Shown here: piece by piece, positions 22,758 through 35,203 of the stretch
How the letters are laid out: every line of letters begins with the position of its first letter
Position numbering within the stretch: the stretch's first letter is position 1
From: Terfezia claveryi
Taxonomy: Eukaryota; Ascomycota; Pezizomycetes; Pezizales; Pezizaceae
Assembly (NCBI GenBank): GCA_015179025.1
Contig: WHUX01000040.1
Location: 62,001-126,000, forward strand
DNA: 64,000 nt
Direction: 5' to 3'
The notes under the pieces: model-generated
Databases searched by the model: none
What the model was told of the DNA's origin: nothing
The model's input: the letters and a program-made list of their open reading frames with translations, nothing else
Made by a program: the position numbers and the translations under genes

Positions 22758-22947
22758 CCGGGAAAACTGGTGAATAAGGGCCCTTGTCAAAAAGTGAATC
22801 ACAACAGTAGAATCAGTGAGACAGCGGTAAAGTAAGTCACAATCGTGTAGCCAAGTCTGCCTATCTTGCCACAAGTAGTAACGCTGCTACCATTAAAGGG
22901 AAGACCAAAAGATATTGACAAGGGCTCTTATTCACCAGTTTTCCCGG
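22758..22947. mobile_element. 190-bp MITE with 33-bp TIRs
   Basis: The ends are near-perfect inverted repeats of 33 bp: CCGGGAAAACTGGTGAATAA... at 22758-22790 and its complement at 22915-22947, with one mismatch. TA lies directly outside both ends. The interior is non-coding. Size, long TIRs and TA target fit a Tc1/mariner-type non-autonomous element. The high TIR identity suggests recent activity. Confidence 0.85.
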
Positions 22948-23795
22948 TATCGATTATTGGTTAGATGTGAGGCGTGGCTGGACAGAAAACGGTTTCCTAC
23001 CATCGGTAACCAGTTGGTGGTGGCAGAAACAAGAAACTTGATCGGAGCCAATAATAAGCATTTGTTGATTCATCGCTCACAGGTTTATCTCTGTTAATTA
23101 TAGGTATGTGTATCAAACCAATAAGCTAGCTAGGTTGCGGTATAAAGTGTGTGCAATGCAATTCAGTTCAGCTTCGCTTTCGTGTGGATGAACAGCAATG
23201 CATCTCAATTGCTGAGCGCCTTGGAACTGCATTTTTAATTCGTTTTCTTTGTGAGGTCGTACCTCGGTATAACACCGCATAGCCACGCGCACAGCTGAAG
23301 CGCAGCATTTCCCAACAGGTATCGAATTTTGCACACGGAGGCAGATGCGGCAATGCAGGAGAGGGTCAATCATATCTGTATTGATCTAAGCATGAAAGCT
23401 CTTGAAAAAAAAAAAAAAAAAGGCTATTCCAACTATTCTTCCTCAATATCTCCAAACTAGATTCCCACGTTCCCTTTTATACCCATGTCAAATCCCTAGC
23501 TGCCTCCTAGCTACCTCCATCCAACAACATACAAAGGAAAAAAGGTTAAGTTAAAGTTCCCAAATCCATCCCAAAAGTATTGCGGTTCGAATCGAAGTGA
23601 AGAATGATAATAAAGCAGAGACCAAACACCGTATATGCCCCGGATATCGTGTTTACCCCATGCATGTAAGAACGTAGAGTCGACATAAGAAAATGGCAGT
23701 AGCCAAGAAAATAAAAATAAGAAAAGAAATCGACAAGAATTGAAGTTTTTCATTCGCAAGGTATTAAAAAAATAAAAACATTGTGTTTTAGCAGG

Positions 23796-24611
23796 TCACT
23801 CCTCATCATCTCCCTCCGACTTCTTCTTGAATGCATTGATGAGACCAATCCATTTCCTTTCTCTCCTATCAACAGTTCCTCGCGGCATTCCCAACATTCG
23901 CCCTTCCTCAGGAGTCATACCCCAGGTCTCGGCAAGCTCCTCTTCCGAGCACTCTTCACTAGAGAGATACTCCAATAAATCGCTGTTTGCAAGTGTATAC
24001 TTGCAAGTGGAAATAACAACATCGGGGTGGGAAGAAAAAGCAACTGATTTGCGTGGCTTGAGACTAGACGAGAGGCAAGATTTTTTGAGTGGGGCTGGGT
24101 GTGCTGTGATAGGTGGGATCGGAGATGGTAGGACACCCAATCTTCTAGGAAGTGGTGGAGGAATGGCAAGGGAAAGCTTCTGACGAGAGTTTGGGCCAAC
24201 GACAGGACTGGCAGTTGGTGCTAAAGCAGTCGCAAGTCTAAGTTTAGTCAAACCAGGTCGTTGCGATGATGTTGGGAACTTCATGCCAGAGGCAGGTGGT
24301 AAGAATGGAGAGGTGCAAGTTGGGCTCGGTAGAACGACCATGTCGCCGTTCGAAGGCTTCGAATGGTAGCTTGTCATCATGTCTTCGTCCTCTGATGATG
24401 TCGCCGAAGATACCTCCTCTCCAGACCAAAACTTTGCATCCTCCTCAGAATCAGACAAATCGCTATAACACGGCCGCGAGTTCCTCACTGCCGAAATGGG
24501 AACCGATAGAACTGGTTTTGGCTTTTGTTGTATCGATTGCAATGGTATTGAGGGCTGTGCGCTAATATGAAGAGAGAGCTTCGGCCTTCGTGATGAAACG
24601 GTAGCTGCCAT
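23796..24611 (-). CDS. Uncharacterised Ser/Pro-rich protein, 271 aa
   Basis: The start chosen is MAATVSSRRPKLSLHIS; an upstream in-frame methionine exists, but the upstream residues look like leader sequence. The protein is mostly disordered and rich in Ser and Pro. It has an acidic stretch (DLSDSEEDAKFWSGEE), proline runs (IPPPLPRRLG), a motif KPRKSVAFSSHPD whose KSVAF fits the RVxF rule for type-1 phosphatase docking (inference only), and a more conserved-looking C-terminus (SEEELAETWGMTPEEGRMLG, then RKWIGLINAFKKK). It is a single exon and intact. The function is unknown. Confidence 0.7.
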   Translation of the reverse strand: MAATVSSRRPKLSLHISAQPSIPLQSIQQKPKPVLSVPISAVRNSRPCYSDLSDSEEDAKFWSGEEVSSATSSEDEDMMTSYHSKPSNGDMVVLPSPTCTSPFLPPASGMKFPTSSQRPGLTKLRLATALAPTASPVVGPNSRQKLSLAIPPPLPRRLGVLPSPIPPITAHPAPLKKSCLSSSLKPRKSVAFSSHPDVVISTCKYTLANSDLLEYLSSEECSEEELAETWGMTPEEGRMLGMPRGTVDRRERKWIGLINAFKKKSEGDDEE

Positions 24612-27600
24612 CTTAATATGGATGATGGCTTTGGTGTCTTTGGAGATACCGTTGATATAAAGTATATGGAAGCACAAGAGTATTCTAAACCTTGTGTGCT
24701 GTTGTGTAAGTGTGATGCAGGATATTTAGTGATATATAAAGAAGTGTGCTTGAGAAAAAGAGGGAAGCCCTTATATCAAGGGCGTAATGGCTATAACTGT
24801 TGGAATTCTGGGAGGGTGGGTCGAAAAAACAGGCCTTGTGGGTTTGTGATGCGTAACAGGCTAGCCTCCCTCCGTTGAGCTTTGCTGCTAAAATGGGATC
24901 GGTCCAGGGGTGCCTGCTTCTCCTAGAGAAGGAACCCTGGCATCCTTCAGGTCTTCAGAGCGCTAGATTACGCACCGCCATGCCGATTGGGCAGATAGGA
25001 GGTATATACTGGTATGGCATGAACGCCCATACCCCCTCGAGCACCCGCTTGCTTAATTATTTCTAGTCCCATGGAGCCCCCTTATTTCCCGTTGTTTAAA
25101 TCCATGCAACCAACGAAGTCGTTCTTTATTCGCCTCGTGAGCCTCACTCTTTCCCAACTAGCAGTTCGTGTCTGGTGACCGTGGGACAGATGCCTTGGTC
25201 TGCCTATTTACATAGGCCAATGAGTAGCTATCGCAAGTTTCTTCGTTGTCAATGAAATCCGCATTCTATGACGTTCAACCTCATCGCTCTTCACCTTAAA
25301 ATAGCACTCATCGTTGGTAGGTTGATCATTTCCCGTATTGTCCACATCACCATGCATGATTCTCCTATGCAGGTTGCACGAGGCCCAATCCGTTCAGCCA
25401 ATCAGAAGCCTAAGGTATTCATAGACGGACTGAAACTTTATACGGTCCAGCATAGCTCCCCATAACAGATGAGAAATTACCAGACAATTCGAAAAGTAAA
25501 AACAATTCGTGTCATTATTAGGTACTGTACTCCGTATGCTTTTCGCAAACTTTTAGTGTTAATATAAGGGTAGAAGCTTGCAACTCATGAAATGAAGCTA
25601 AAGTTGACTGATGATGTTGATCCATGCCCAATTAGGCAGGCTGTAATCAAATTGCTCGATCGCTAAAATTTTAACCAAAAATAGCACATTGCACCTTTCG
25701 TCCCACAATTTTGAATTGAGGTACCAGTACCTGCAATGGCAATCTTTGCCACAAGGATACAGTCGGTTGAGGTGCATTTATTCATTGTGGCGCATGTATG
25801 ACATATTTCCACGACACGCCATCCGTGGCTGGTGACATTTCGAATCTGGACGGAATATTCCGAGTGCGAGTACTCTGTATCGACTTAGTGAAGTGAGGTA
25901 TAATTATTATATTGCAGTATACGTACACCCGTCCGCAGTTAGTGTACTAGATCTGATTGCTACCTCTCTCCACCAAACTGAAGTAGTTCCGCGTCCGGGG
26001 TATATAAAAATTGTTGAAGTTGTTAAGTAATGAGCACTGATTGGCTGAAAATCACCTCTGGGGCTTCCCATCTGTAGAATTTCCACTTATTTGCTTGTGC
26101 ATTACCCCGCATGCTAAATTTCTGTTTCATGTTGCACCCCGAAGAGAACATGAAAGGCAAACCCTAAGTCCTTAGCGAGATAGGTATCCTGCATGTGCAT
26201 TTCCTTGTGTGCTCACCTTTTACTGCTGTGCAAGGTGCTGACAACCATCTCAACGACAGGGAAAATATTTTCCTGCATTCTTAACAGTCCGTGATAAACC
26301 AAGTCCAGTAATTCTGCTGAGATGTGCCTAGTTCTACCGCAAAACCCTTGGCCAGCGTGCTCTTCACTCGGGTCCAAAGTGTTGGTGTTTGAAGAGCCTG
26401 TTTTCTATTAGAGGAGTCCAAACTCTGGTGTTACAAAAATGATACAGTGACATCACCCAATCCGTTTCAAGGAGTCCTGACCTCATGTTTGTTAAGCCAA
26501 GCCATCAATCAGGCGTGAGCATAATGTAAGTAGTATGTTGATCCTGCATTGTCACATACATTCAAATGAGTACACTGTATTCCACTTCGGCCTTTTAGAT
26601 CTACACATTTCAGATGGATCTCGGGAATATGATGTTACCACCAATTAGCAATATAACATCACTACTTCGTCAATGGTGGTTGATCATTGATCCAACTTGT
26701 ACATGTGATGCTAGGGATCACGGGGTATAAGTCAAAGATTCATATCTATGGGGATGAACCCTGGGCATAGCAACTTTTCCCTTTCAATCTAGACTTGGGT
26801 GTCCTCGCAGAGGCCATAAACGGTGTACGTAAAAGCTGCATTCATACTGGTAGTACAGTACGTAGTCGTATGCGTACTCAACTTCGGTTTCATTATCCTC
26901 TTAGAGAGATTATAGGTCTAGCGTGACGCATAAGGGAGACTTGTTTCAACTTACCTGTTCCTAAACGAAAGGCATCACGACCTGGACACCGGGTAAGCCT
27001 GGATCTCCAAAGCATGAGTCTGTGTCAGCTTATATTATCCTGGGGTATTGCTGTGCGCTCTTAGTGTAGATCATATCATAGGACTTGACTGCATTATTTT
27101 TGTACTTATCTGTACATGGCTTTGGACAAAAGGAGCCTCGACATGTATACGTACAACTGACTAAGCGGACTGGAAGTTTAACCGAACTATGCAATCAACT
27201 ATAACCGGTCACGTGCTGAACAAACTCACACCACCACAGTTGCGGTTTCGCTCCAATTCCTAATTGCGAATTCTATGACAATAAATATATCTATTTCTTA
27301 CCCATACCTACAAGCCTATGACGATTTGCCAGAGTATCATTGCATTCATATATCTTCTCACCGGGCATTGATGCACAGCCAGCGTTGTCACGCATGCGCC
27401 ATAAATAGCACAGGTACGAGCCTCGCCCCTCGCTCGCAATCCACATCAGCAAGGCTTTACGAATGACTACATGAGAGACTCCCGAATTTTCGCGAAAGAT
27501 TGGGGACTTTCCCTTCTCTGAACTTGTTCCCGAATTACAGCAGCATTGGATTCCGCTTCAGCCGTACACTTGTCGTTCTTTGCAATTCTCCGTGAGCCAT

Positions 27601-29104
27601 ACTCCGTATAATTGAAGGGGTTTCAAATGGCCCCAGCCGAGCTCTAAAACCTTGGAGGATGATTACACACGACATCAGAATACGAGCCATACTGCAGTGT
27701 CTCAAGGACGGCTCTGGATCGAGCACATTACAACGCCCTTTGGAAGCTGCTACCGAATTTCTAGGATTGTTATCCGATACTGATATCCGATAGTGGAATT
27801 TTATCAGGAAATATTGAAGCTGTTGGTCTAGGAATGCTATGCTTTCTATTTTACCCAGCCTCACCTGGAATTGGAAACTCCAGGAGATTTTATGGGATGT
27901 AGATCGATATTATTTCAGCGATCAGGGCTCTTTGGGCTCCGAGGCCTGGTTAATTTGAGGCTCTCCCTCAATTTGTCTGTAGGCTAGAACTACATTCATT
28001 CCATGCAGACTTCTAGTTGCGTGACGATCAAAGGTATAATCGCTAATGCAAGACTTCTTCAAGTCGAACTGGGAAAACTTATACCGGGTTATTGGGCTGT
28101 TGTGATAACATGCCTTGATTTTAGTTTCACAAACCAACGTCGTCTCATCAATTTCGGATTAGAGGTTGTAGCGCTGTAGTATCTATAGTGTGGAGGGAGG
28201 AACCATTGAAATTCCCCACATGCAATATTTACAAGTATTCCAGTTTTTGCATTAAAAAGTACTCCGTAGTGCTAGTGGTCATGTGCATGATGACGTCGAT
28301 GTTTCCCAAGTCCCCTGTATATTCGCGCATGCATGTACCAGAACATGTCCAGCTTCCTGCTGCAACCACAACCACGAATCTTCCTGATCCTCCTCCATAC
28401 AGCAAGATGAAATTATGCATGGCCATACTTAGTCTAAACTACCTTATCAAAGAAGTCTTAATTTTATTTTTGGGGCGGGGATTTACGAAGTTAAGCCAGG
28501 TTCAGGGTAACTCAATTCACCACAGCAGAAAATAACTTTGTTGCACAGCCGCAGGATCCATGTACTATTCATAATTCACAGGTCATTGGCTGCACCGCCA
28601 ACGGCGGGGCTTAGGCGATTTGAACACTCCCTCAAAAAAGAAACTCCCACCTTTACATTTAGGTTCATCCATTCTCTCCTTATATCAAAGCCAACAGGGG
28701 ATTTTTTTTTTTTTTGTCAATTTCTGAAAGTGTGCCTTGTTTAAACGCATAGCTCCGTATGCCAGATTGTTCCTGATGGAAGAATTTGGCATTCTACAAG
28801 GCCCTGCAATTAAGCTGTGTACTGTATTTGACATACGTCCAATTCACTATACATATCGGATTGAATTAAATATAGAAGCAAAAGCTGTGTAACACATTGT
28901 TCGCTAGATGTTAACATGAAGACGTCTCTGGACGCTTTATATTTGAGACGGTTCTGGCCCAAGTGCTAGTACATGTGTTGAAGATCATATCACAAGTTCG
29001 TGATTTTGCGTGCGGAACGTTCAGTCTGGTCTCCAAAATAGCCCCTTTTAAACAACATAACGCTCTTTAACCGAGAAGGTCCTGTCGTCATCCCGCTCAG
29101 CATA
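24612..29104. other. Gene-free stretch with weak open frames
   Basis: I see no supported gene. A minus-strand frame at 27864-27535 (containing LDQQLQYFLIKFHYRISVS) might be a decayed coding fragment, but it has no recognised family and no start. Three TACTCCGTA sites lie at about 25528, 27600 and 28260. Confidence 0.5.
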
Positions 29105-29587
29105 ATGGGGGGCTGTTTTAGCTCGCCTTCGAAGTCACACCACAAAACAAATACACGTCACGTGGTGGCCCATGCGCATCCTAGTCTCGTACCCGCTGCA
29201 CCCCCCAACGTTGATCGACTACTCGGAACTAGGGCCAATTATGAGCTGGTCAACCGCAAGCCTGTGCCCAAAAAGCCGCTTCCTTTAGCTACAGACCAGA
29301 ATTTGCAGCATCTCCCTCAAGGGCTGGGTGTATCTTCGCATCATCGGGCATCGTCTCTCCATGCAGCCGGCCCATCCCGGCCTCATGGTCGAGATCTTGG
29401 GCTCAAGATAACAACAGTCTCGAGTTTGGGTCAACCCATGGAACCCGGAGATGTCTCCCCAGTATCAGTAGAATCAATATCGACTCATGAGGGGGAAAAG
29501 GTGCGCAGAATGGCTACCACAGGGGGCATCAGAAAAAAAATACGAGCTGCCGCCAAGGAAAAAGGGAATAGAGATAGGGGTGGATGA
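29105..29587 (+). CDS. Small putative lipid-anchored protein, 160 aa
   Basis: It starts MGGCFSSPSK: Gly2 followed by Ser at position 6 fits N-myristoylation and Cys4 fits palmitoylation, so the protein probably sits on a membrane. The rest is basic, Pro/His-rich and low in structure, ending in KVRRMATTGGIRKKIRAAAK. It is a single exon with no recognised domain. The dual-acylation start is a real signal in a short frame, which supports it as a gene. The role is unknown. Confidence 0.65.
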   Translation: MGGCFSSPSKSHHKTNTRHVVAHAHPSLVPAAPPNVDRLLGTRANYELVNRKPVPKKPLPLATDQNLQHLPQGLGVSSHHRASSLHAAGPSRPHGRDLGLKITTVSSLGQPMEPGDVSPVSVESISTHEGEKVRRMATTGGIRKKIRAAAKEKGNRDRGG

Positions 29588-30701
29588 GGCAATCAGGGAA
29601 TGATAAGGTAGAAAATATGTGATCTGGGTAGCGCTACGAGACAAGTAGGTACCCGTGATTGGCCGTTACATAACTAGGATTTGGGACGCAACTTGGTATC
29701 ATGTGAAGGTATGCATATATGGATGTTCTCATCGCAATACAAGACGGCAATATTCTTACTTGATTCATAGGCATTGTTAATGCTCATTGACGTGATGTTG
29801 CGTGGTGTGTACGTCTACTTGAAAGGTTGCTGGGCTCCAGAAAGGCTAGTAGTGTAATACTTACACAAAATGAGAAAAAACTCGCTTGCATGGTAGTGAT
29901 TTGATTGAGATCATTCGGGACCATTCGGGATCATTCGAGAAGCTTCAGGAGAGGGAAATTCAGGACAAAGTGCATGGTTCCAAGGCTAGCTGAGGGATTG
30001 CTATGTTGCCTGGGGAAAGATGCTAGTTGTGAGGCAAGGTTGTTAACATAGATTATGCATGGAATTCAAAGGATTGATTTATATCGGCTCTTAAGAACGT
30101 CGACAGGGATCTAAAGGCCTCAGGGTATTGGTAGGAAAAGTAAGTATTTGAATTTGGCTATTTAATCGTGTGGAACAAAAGAAATCCGGTGTCATCTGAA
30201 AAGGGAATTCGTTACTTCGTTCAAAACCGTTAGTCGTTAAGTCGTCCGTTAGTCGTTAAGTCGTCCGTTAGTCGTTAGCACAGCGTTAGTCATTAATCGC
30301 CAGCCCAATGCGCCCCGATATCTATCAACAGAAAAGAAAAAGGCCGGAATAAAAAGAAGATGAAAATATGAAGAGCCGAAAACAAAGTGCCAGAACCATA
30401 TGCCATCCAATCCCAGTGCCCAAAAAACCTGCCATCCTCCAATATATAGCCTCCCCAAATATCCTAGCCAACCCAAAGCCCTCACAAAATGACCATTCCC
30501 AAATCTCGTCAGCCAAGAGCAATCTTGAAATTCTTTCTCGACATTCCCACCAATTAGGGAAAATATTAGAAAAATTATGCGAAGAAAAATGTAAATGGTG
30601 ATAAAATAACGAACACAGATCAGTCCAAACAAGAGTAAGAACGAGTAACGAGTGCAATAGTGTTTCTACTCTGTGTAACTTTTTTACTCATTTAGCACTT
30701 C
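29588..30701. repeat. Intergenic stretch with a GTCGTCCGTTA minisatellite
   Basis: No gene is seen between the 160-residue and 470-residue genes. At 30226-30296 the unit GTTAGTCGTTAAGTCGTCC is repeated two to three times and then decays. A smaller repeat of GATCATTCGGGACC lies at about 29921-29945. Confidence 0.55.
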
Positions 30702-32114
30702 TTACTTTCTCCTCCTTCGCTTCCCTTCTACCTGTTCCTCTTCGGGTGTGTTTTCGTCTTCCGCAAAGGAGCTTCCCATGTTCCTCCCTCTTTTCCGGCT
30801 TGCCTGTCCCCTATCCCTTGCCTTCACAGAGTAAACAATTGTGTCACCAAGCATCCATGTGGAAGGCGCAACGTTGCGCAACTGCTCTTTGTAGTTGTAC
30901 ATTGGTACCATGGTATTCCCTGACATGAAGTAATCAACCGGCTCACACGGGGGCCTAACGGCCGGAGAGCCTGATAACGTGTAGTTTGGTTCCTCTGGAG
31001 TTTGTGGCGCTTTAGCTTTGAACGCGCCCAGCTTCGCCGCCCTACGCTCCGCCAAGGTGGGAATAGAATCTGGTGCTTTCTTTTGAATTGCCTTCAAACG
31101 GCAAGCCTCACAGACACAGTCGAACCCAAGCTTGTGATCGTTGGGATAGAGTGCTAGGTAATTGGTTTTCGCTTCTTCCTTCTTTACTGGCAAAATACGA
31201 GGTGGCTCTGGCGATTGGCTTATAGAAGAGGAGAGTGGATCCATATATGGGAGTGGCGTACTAAGGTATGTTGATGACGCTGAAAGTGCTGGAGGAGTGT
31301 ACTGCCCTTGGAGCGGTGTTACAGAGGTTGAAGTATAGTTCATGTTGTCAGTACCATTGAGGAGGATGGAAACAATCAGAGCTGGTTTCAGTGGTTGCTG
31401 GACCTCGGGACACTCGGTCTCGGTTCCTTTTGGCGGCCCAGGGTTAGGCAGGTAATACGTCCCGTCGTCCTGTTCAAACAGAGTGTGGGTACTTCCAAAT
31501 CCAGTGGAACTGGAAGCAGAGTTCTGCCAATGGAAATCAGACACCGGATAGTCAAGTCCTCTGGATCCGTGCTTGTTACAGATACGGATCCAGTCACGCC
31601 CAAACTCCGAACTTCCAACTCTCTTCTCAACAGAGCGCTCAAAGACACCCTGACTTCTCGCTACAACCGGGGTGGGTTCAGGTAACAAGGTTCCGGACAA
31701 GGCCTCGCCATGCACACCCATGCCCATGTCCCTTCTCCAGCTCATTTCCTCAACATAGTGCTGTCTATACTCTGCTTCCGTTCCAATTTCGAGGGCCCGT
31801 GGGCCCTGGCATAGGAGGAAGTCATTGAACTGGCTATCAATCTGGGCGTCGGCTGGGTCCTCAGGGGCATGTGTGAACAAGTTTCTAACGGGTGGCCTTG
31901 GCTGTTGGTTGCCGGAGGATTTGAGTGAGTTATTGTGAGATCGCGGTATCGCACTCAAGGATAATGAACGTGTGGGATTGATGTTGTGGTATATTTGGTC
32001 GGAAATGACAGCAGTGGCACTTAAGGCAGCTTGTGATGCCACAGACAGAAACCTTGTGACGCGGTACTTGAAAGACTGTGGCCGATCACCGTCGTCGTTT
32101 GTAGCACCTGACAT
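30702..32114 (-). CDS. Uncharacterised protein, 470 aa
   Basis: A single intact exon starting MSGATNDDGDRPQSFKYR. The N-terminus has an Ala/Ser-rich stretch (RFLSVASQAALSATAVISDQ) that could be amphipathic. The middle is Ser/Thr/Pro-rich, with a small Cys motif CVCEACRLKAIQKK near residue 340. The C-terminus is basic (KARDRGQASRKRGR, EGKRRRRK) and reads as a nuclear localisation signal. No domain is recognised. It faces away from the 160-residue gene, so the two are unlikely to share a promoter. Confidence 0.75.
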   Translation of the reverse strand: MSGATNDDGDRPQSFKYRVTRFLSVASQAALSATAVISDQIYHNINPTRSLSLSAIPRSHNNSLKSSGNQQPRPPVRNLFTHAPEDPADAQIDSQFNDFLLCQGPRALEIGTEAEYRQHYVEEMSWRRDMGMGVHGEALSGTLLPEPTPVVARSQGVFERSVEKRVGSSEFGRDWIRICNKHGSRGLDYPVSDFHWQNSASSSTGFGSTHTLFEQDDGTYYLPNPGPPKGTETECPEVQQPLKPALIVSILLNGTDNMNYTSTSVTPLQGQYTPPALSASSTYLSTPLPYMDPLSSSISQSPEPPRILPVKKEEAKTNYLALYPNDHKLGFDCVCEACRLKAIQKKAPDSIPTLAERRAAKLGAFKAKAPQTPEEPNYTLSGSPAVRPPCEPVDYFMSGNTMVPMYNYKEQLRNVAPSTWMLGDTIVYSVKARDRGQASRKRGRNMGSSFAEDENTPEEEQVEGKRRRRK

Positions 32115-35100
32115 TTTGCCTAAATAACGAAATGAGAGAAGAGAAATCTATAAGCGATGGTGAGTGAGCTGCCGGATTGATCGCTATTCTTGAGGGCGAT
32201 CTGCAGCTGTTTATTAATGAGATAATAGAGGGGGAGGGGAATATGTGGGGGAGGCGTCTAAGGACCTAGACAAGGTGGTGCCTCCAAGCTGCACCTGATT
32301 CCAGAGCTCTTTATATTAGCATCAAATATTTCTAGAGCGACACGGAATTTCAATGGGGGGGTGTATGAATGCAAGACGAATTTCTATGGTACGTCAGTGT
32401 TGAAAATGGAGGAATCATTGGCCTGCGCAATACCACTTAAAAATTAGGTAAACCTTTTTCGTGACTGCTGCGGCTGCTGCTGCTTCCACTGCTGCCATTG
32501 ACTCTGATTTGAGGCTGCAGAAGCTGATAAGATGTATCAATTATACAGAGTGTGTTTTCCACTGACCTCAACCCTACCGTAGGTGAAGAACATCGACTGA
32601 ACTGTAAAAGTTTCGCTGGTATACTAGTATCTTGCTTCTTGAGGGTGTGGACCACTGATATCCATGATCATTGTATTATAAACATCGAGAAACGGGGGCC
32701 TAGAGTAGGTGCAGCAGTTCCGGCCTAGAAAGAACAGACAGCCCTGTAGGAGGGTGTGATTTTTGCCAAAGCGAGTGCCAAAGCGATTCGCTATTTTCTT
32801 GGGCCAGTGTGCGAAGGAGGAAAAAATCAGGAAAAACACAAACCCAAGAAATCTTTCACAGCTGGAAATTTTTGTTTGCTGCAAGCTGAGCGTTGGGACT
32901 TCCTGACGAGTGAGGAGTGATGATTGAGGGGTTGCTTGACCCCCATGCCTCAATCCCATGCCGCACCCATCCCGACCCCCATGTCAGAGCAGGCAAACAG
33001 CTCATAGCTATAGCAAACAAGATGCAATGTCTTGTATGGATTCTTCCTATTGCATAGAGGATTTCTCTTCTTCAAGAGAATGCTCTGAAGCTAGCGTACG
33101 AAGACACGGAACCCGAAGATGATTGGGTGGATGCCATGGGGAGAGTATCTTATTTCTGCGGCTAACTTTACCTAGGCATCTATACCCGAATGATGCAAAA
33201 ATATCGAAAGAAATCAGATGGGATATCATGGTCTTTCGGCCGAATACCGAGAATGAATATTATGGCGGGAGCAATTCCGAAACTCTGTACGGCTATATCA
33301 CCAACGTATCATCTACCTAAGAGGCAGGCAATAGTATCTGGAGGCTCTGTGAAACGCTCCAGGGGACCCTGGTACTGCGTTTGGAAAAAGCCTTGCCTGA
33401 TGCCTCGTTATACATATACTGGGGCAAACTGCATATTGCCCAGTGCAGTTGCATGATTGAAGTTTCAGTTGAAAACAAGCATCTATAGTAGTGAGGCCTC
33501 GGAAGTCGAACCGACACAAAAACATTTACAATCGATCTCTTCCACTTGGTCACGTTCACTCGCTACCAAGCGGGCACAATCTGCAGTGCTACTAAACCCG
33601 AGTCGATGATTGGCTAGTAGAAGATCGCGGGGGTGAGGGTGGTTCTGGAGAAGCGAGCCTCTGCAGGGTGATCCACAACATACTTGTCTACCGAGAGGAT
33701 AGTAGTACAGTATGTTACTATATGTTTGACTGCATCCCCGGGAAATAACCTAGAACGAAATATAATCAGTAGATGTATAATTATTTTTTAAAAGCAGAGA
33801 TGATGCCGGTGAAACCAAGGCACAGAAGTATATGACTGTAAAGATCTAGAGCTACAAATCGAAGCTGCCACCTTCTCGAATTGACCTGGAAGAAACCTGT
33901 TCAGCAATACACTTCATCATTATGTCGGTTTCGCGGGTGACTTTGCCAACGTTAAGTTCCGTCACCCGGAACTAGTCCTAAGTGACATTCTGTATGACGG
34001 CCATGAGCCTTTTTCATTTCCTTCCTAGATCATCAATATGGTAGTCAAAAGGGCAGTCTAATATTCCCAGAGAAGTCGGCATTACAATTCACTATATTGG
34101 GCCTTAAACGGAATGCCCCACCATCCTCCTGCGCATGGTTAGTTCGAATATATGAATTGGTATATTTGTCTAACTCTGAGTGCTGCTAGCAGTGGTGAGT
34201 TGTTCTGACGCACCTCGTGCTGGCCTTTTCAGAATTGACAACAGTCCGGTTTGAGACCTGGCGGACGACTTCAACTGAGGCTGCTCCGAATGAACAAGAT
34301 CCAGCCAACAGCGAGTGTACAACTGTAGCGTGGACCCATAGTATGATGGGCTGCACCTGCTTTGCAGTGCAACCACCAAACCCGCTTCCCGTTGCCTCTG
34401 TGACTTAAGCTAGGATCGGTGGTCTCGGACATACAGTACTTGACAACACCGCAACATAGAAGCCACGACTCCTACAGTCTTGGTGGTGCCATAGAGCCGT
34501 ACTGGCTTATTAGTTAGGATTGTGGACGCCGCACTTCACAGCTTTTTGAAATCTGAAGAAGTGATGCACAGGCAAACGGAGTCCAACTCCCAATGTAAAT
34601 TTCACCCTGAAAGTGGACCCTCAGGCTGCGCGACTACGTCAACTCGTCCACAGGAGCTCCAACACGTCTTTTCCAAGTGGTCTTTGTTTTTCGAAAGGGA
34701 GTAGGCAAATAGTGCGTTTGCGTTTGCGTTTGCGTCTGCTTTCGTGCTGTATGCTGCGGGAATAGAATGAACTGCAGCCGTTGTTCTTCCATCAGTAGAT
34801 GGACCAGGTGATTGGTTTTATCCAGCTGCAGCATGTCGAAATTAGGCATACACTCGAACATCCATGCAAATTCAACTTATGGATAGTGCTTGCGATTTAG
34901 AGAGTTTAGGGATGGCTACTATGAACACATTTTGATGTAAACTTTAAGCAGAAAAGGTAGGGAGGTTTCGAAAGGAGGGGAATTGCCTACCAGTACCAAG
35001 GCTTGAACGTCTGTTGAGAATAACTTCAATCTGAGCTGTCGGACCTTTTGAAAATGACGTCTGATGAGGTATTTGCAGATTCATGCATGCACATAGATGT

Positions 35101-35200
35101 AACCTGCGACAGATCGTCGATCCTTCATCCCACACGTGATTAAGACTGGCTTCTTCCGTCAATTACTTGTTCGGGTATCTCTGGCTGGAAAGGAATTCTG
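32115..35200. other. Gene-free stretch
   Basis: I see no supported gene in these 3.1 kb upstream of the 470-residue gene. A short GTTTGC hexamer run lies at about 34711-34735. Confidence 0.5.
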
Positions 35201-35203
35201 AAG

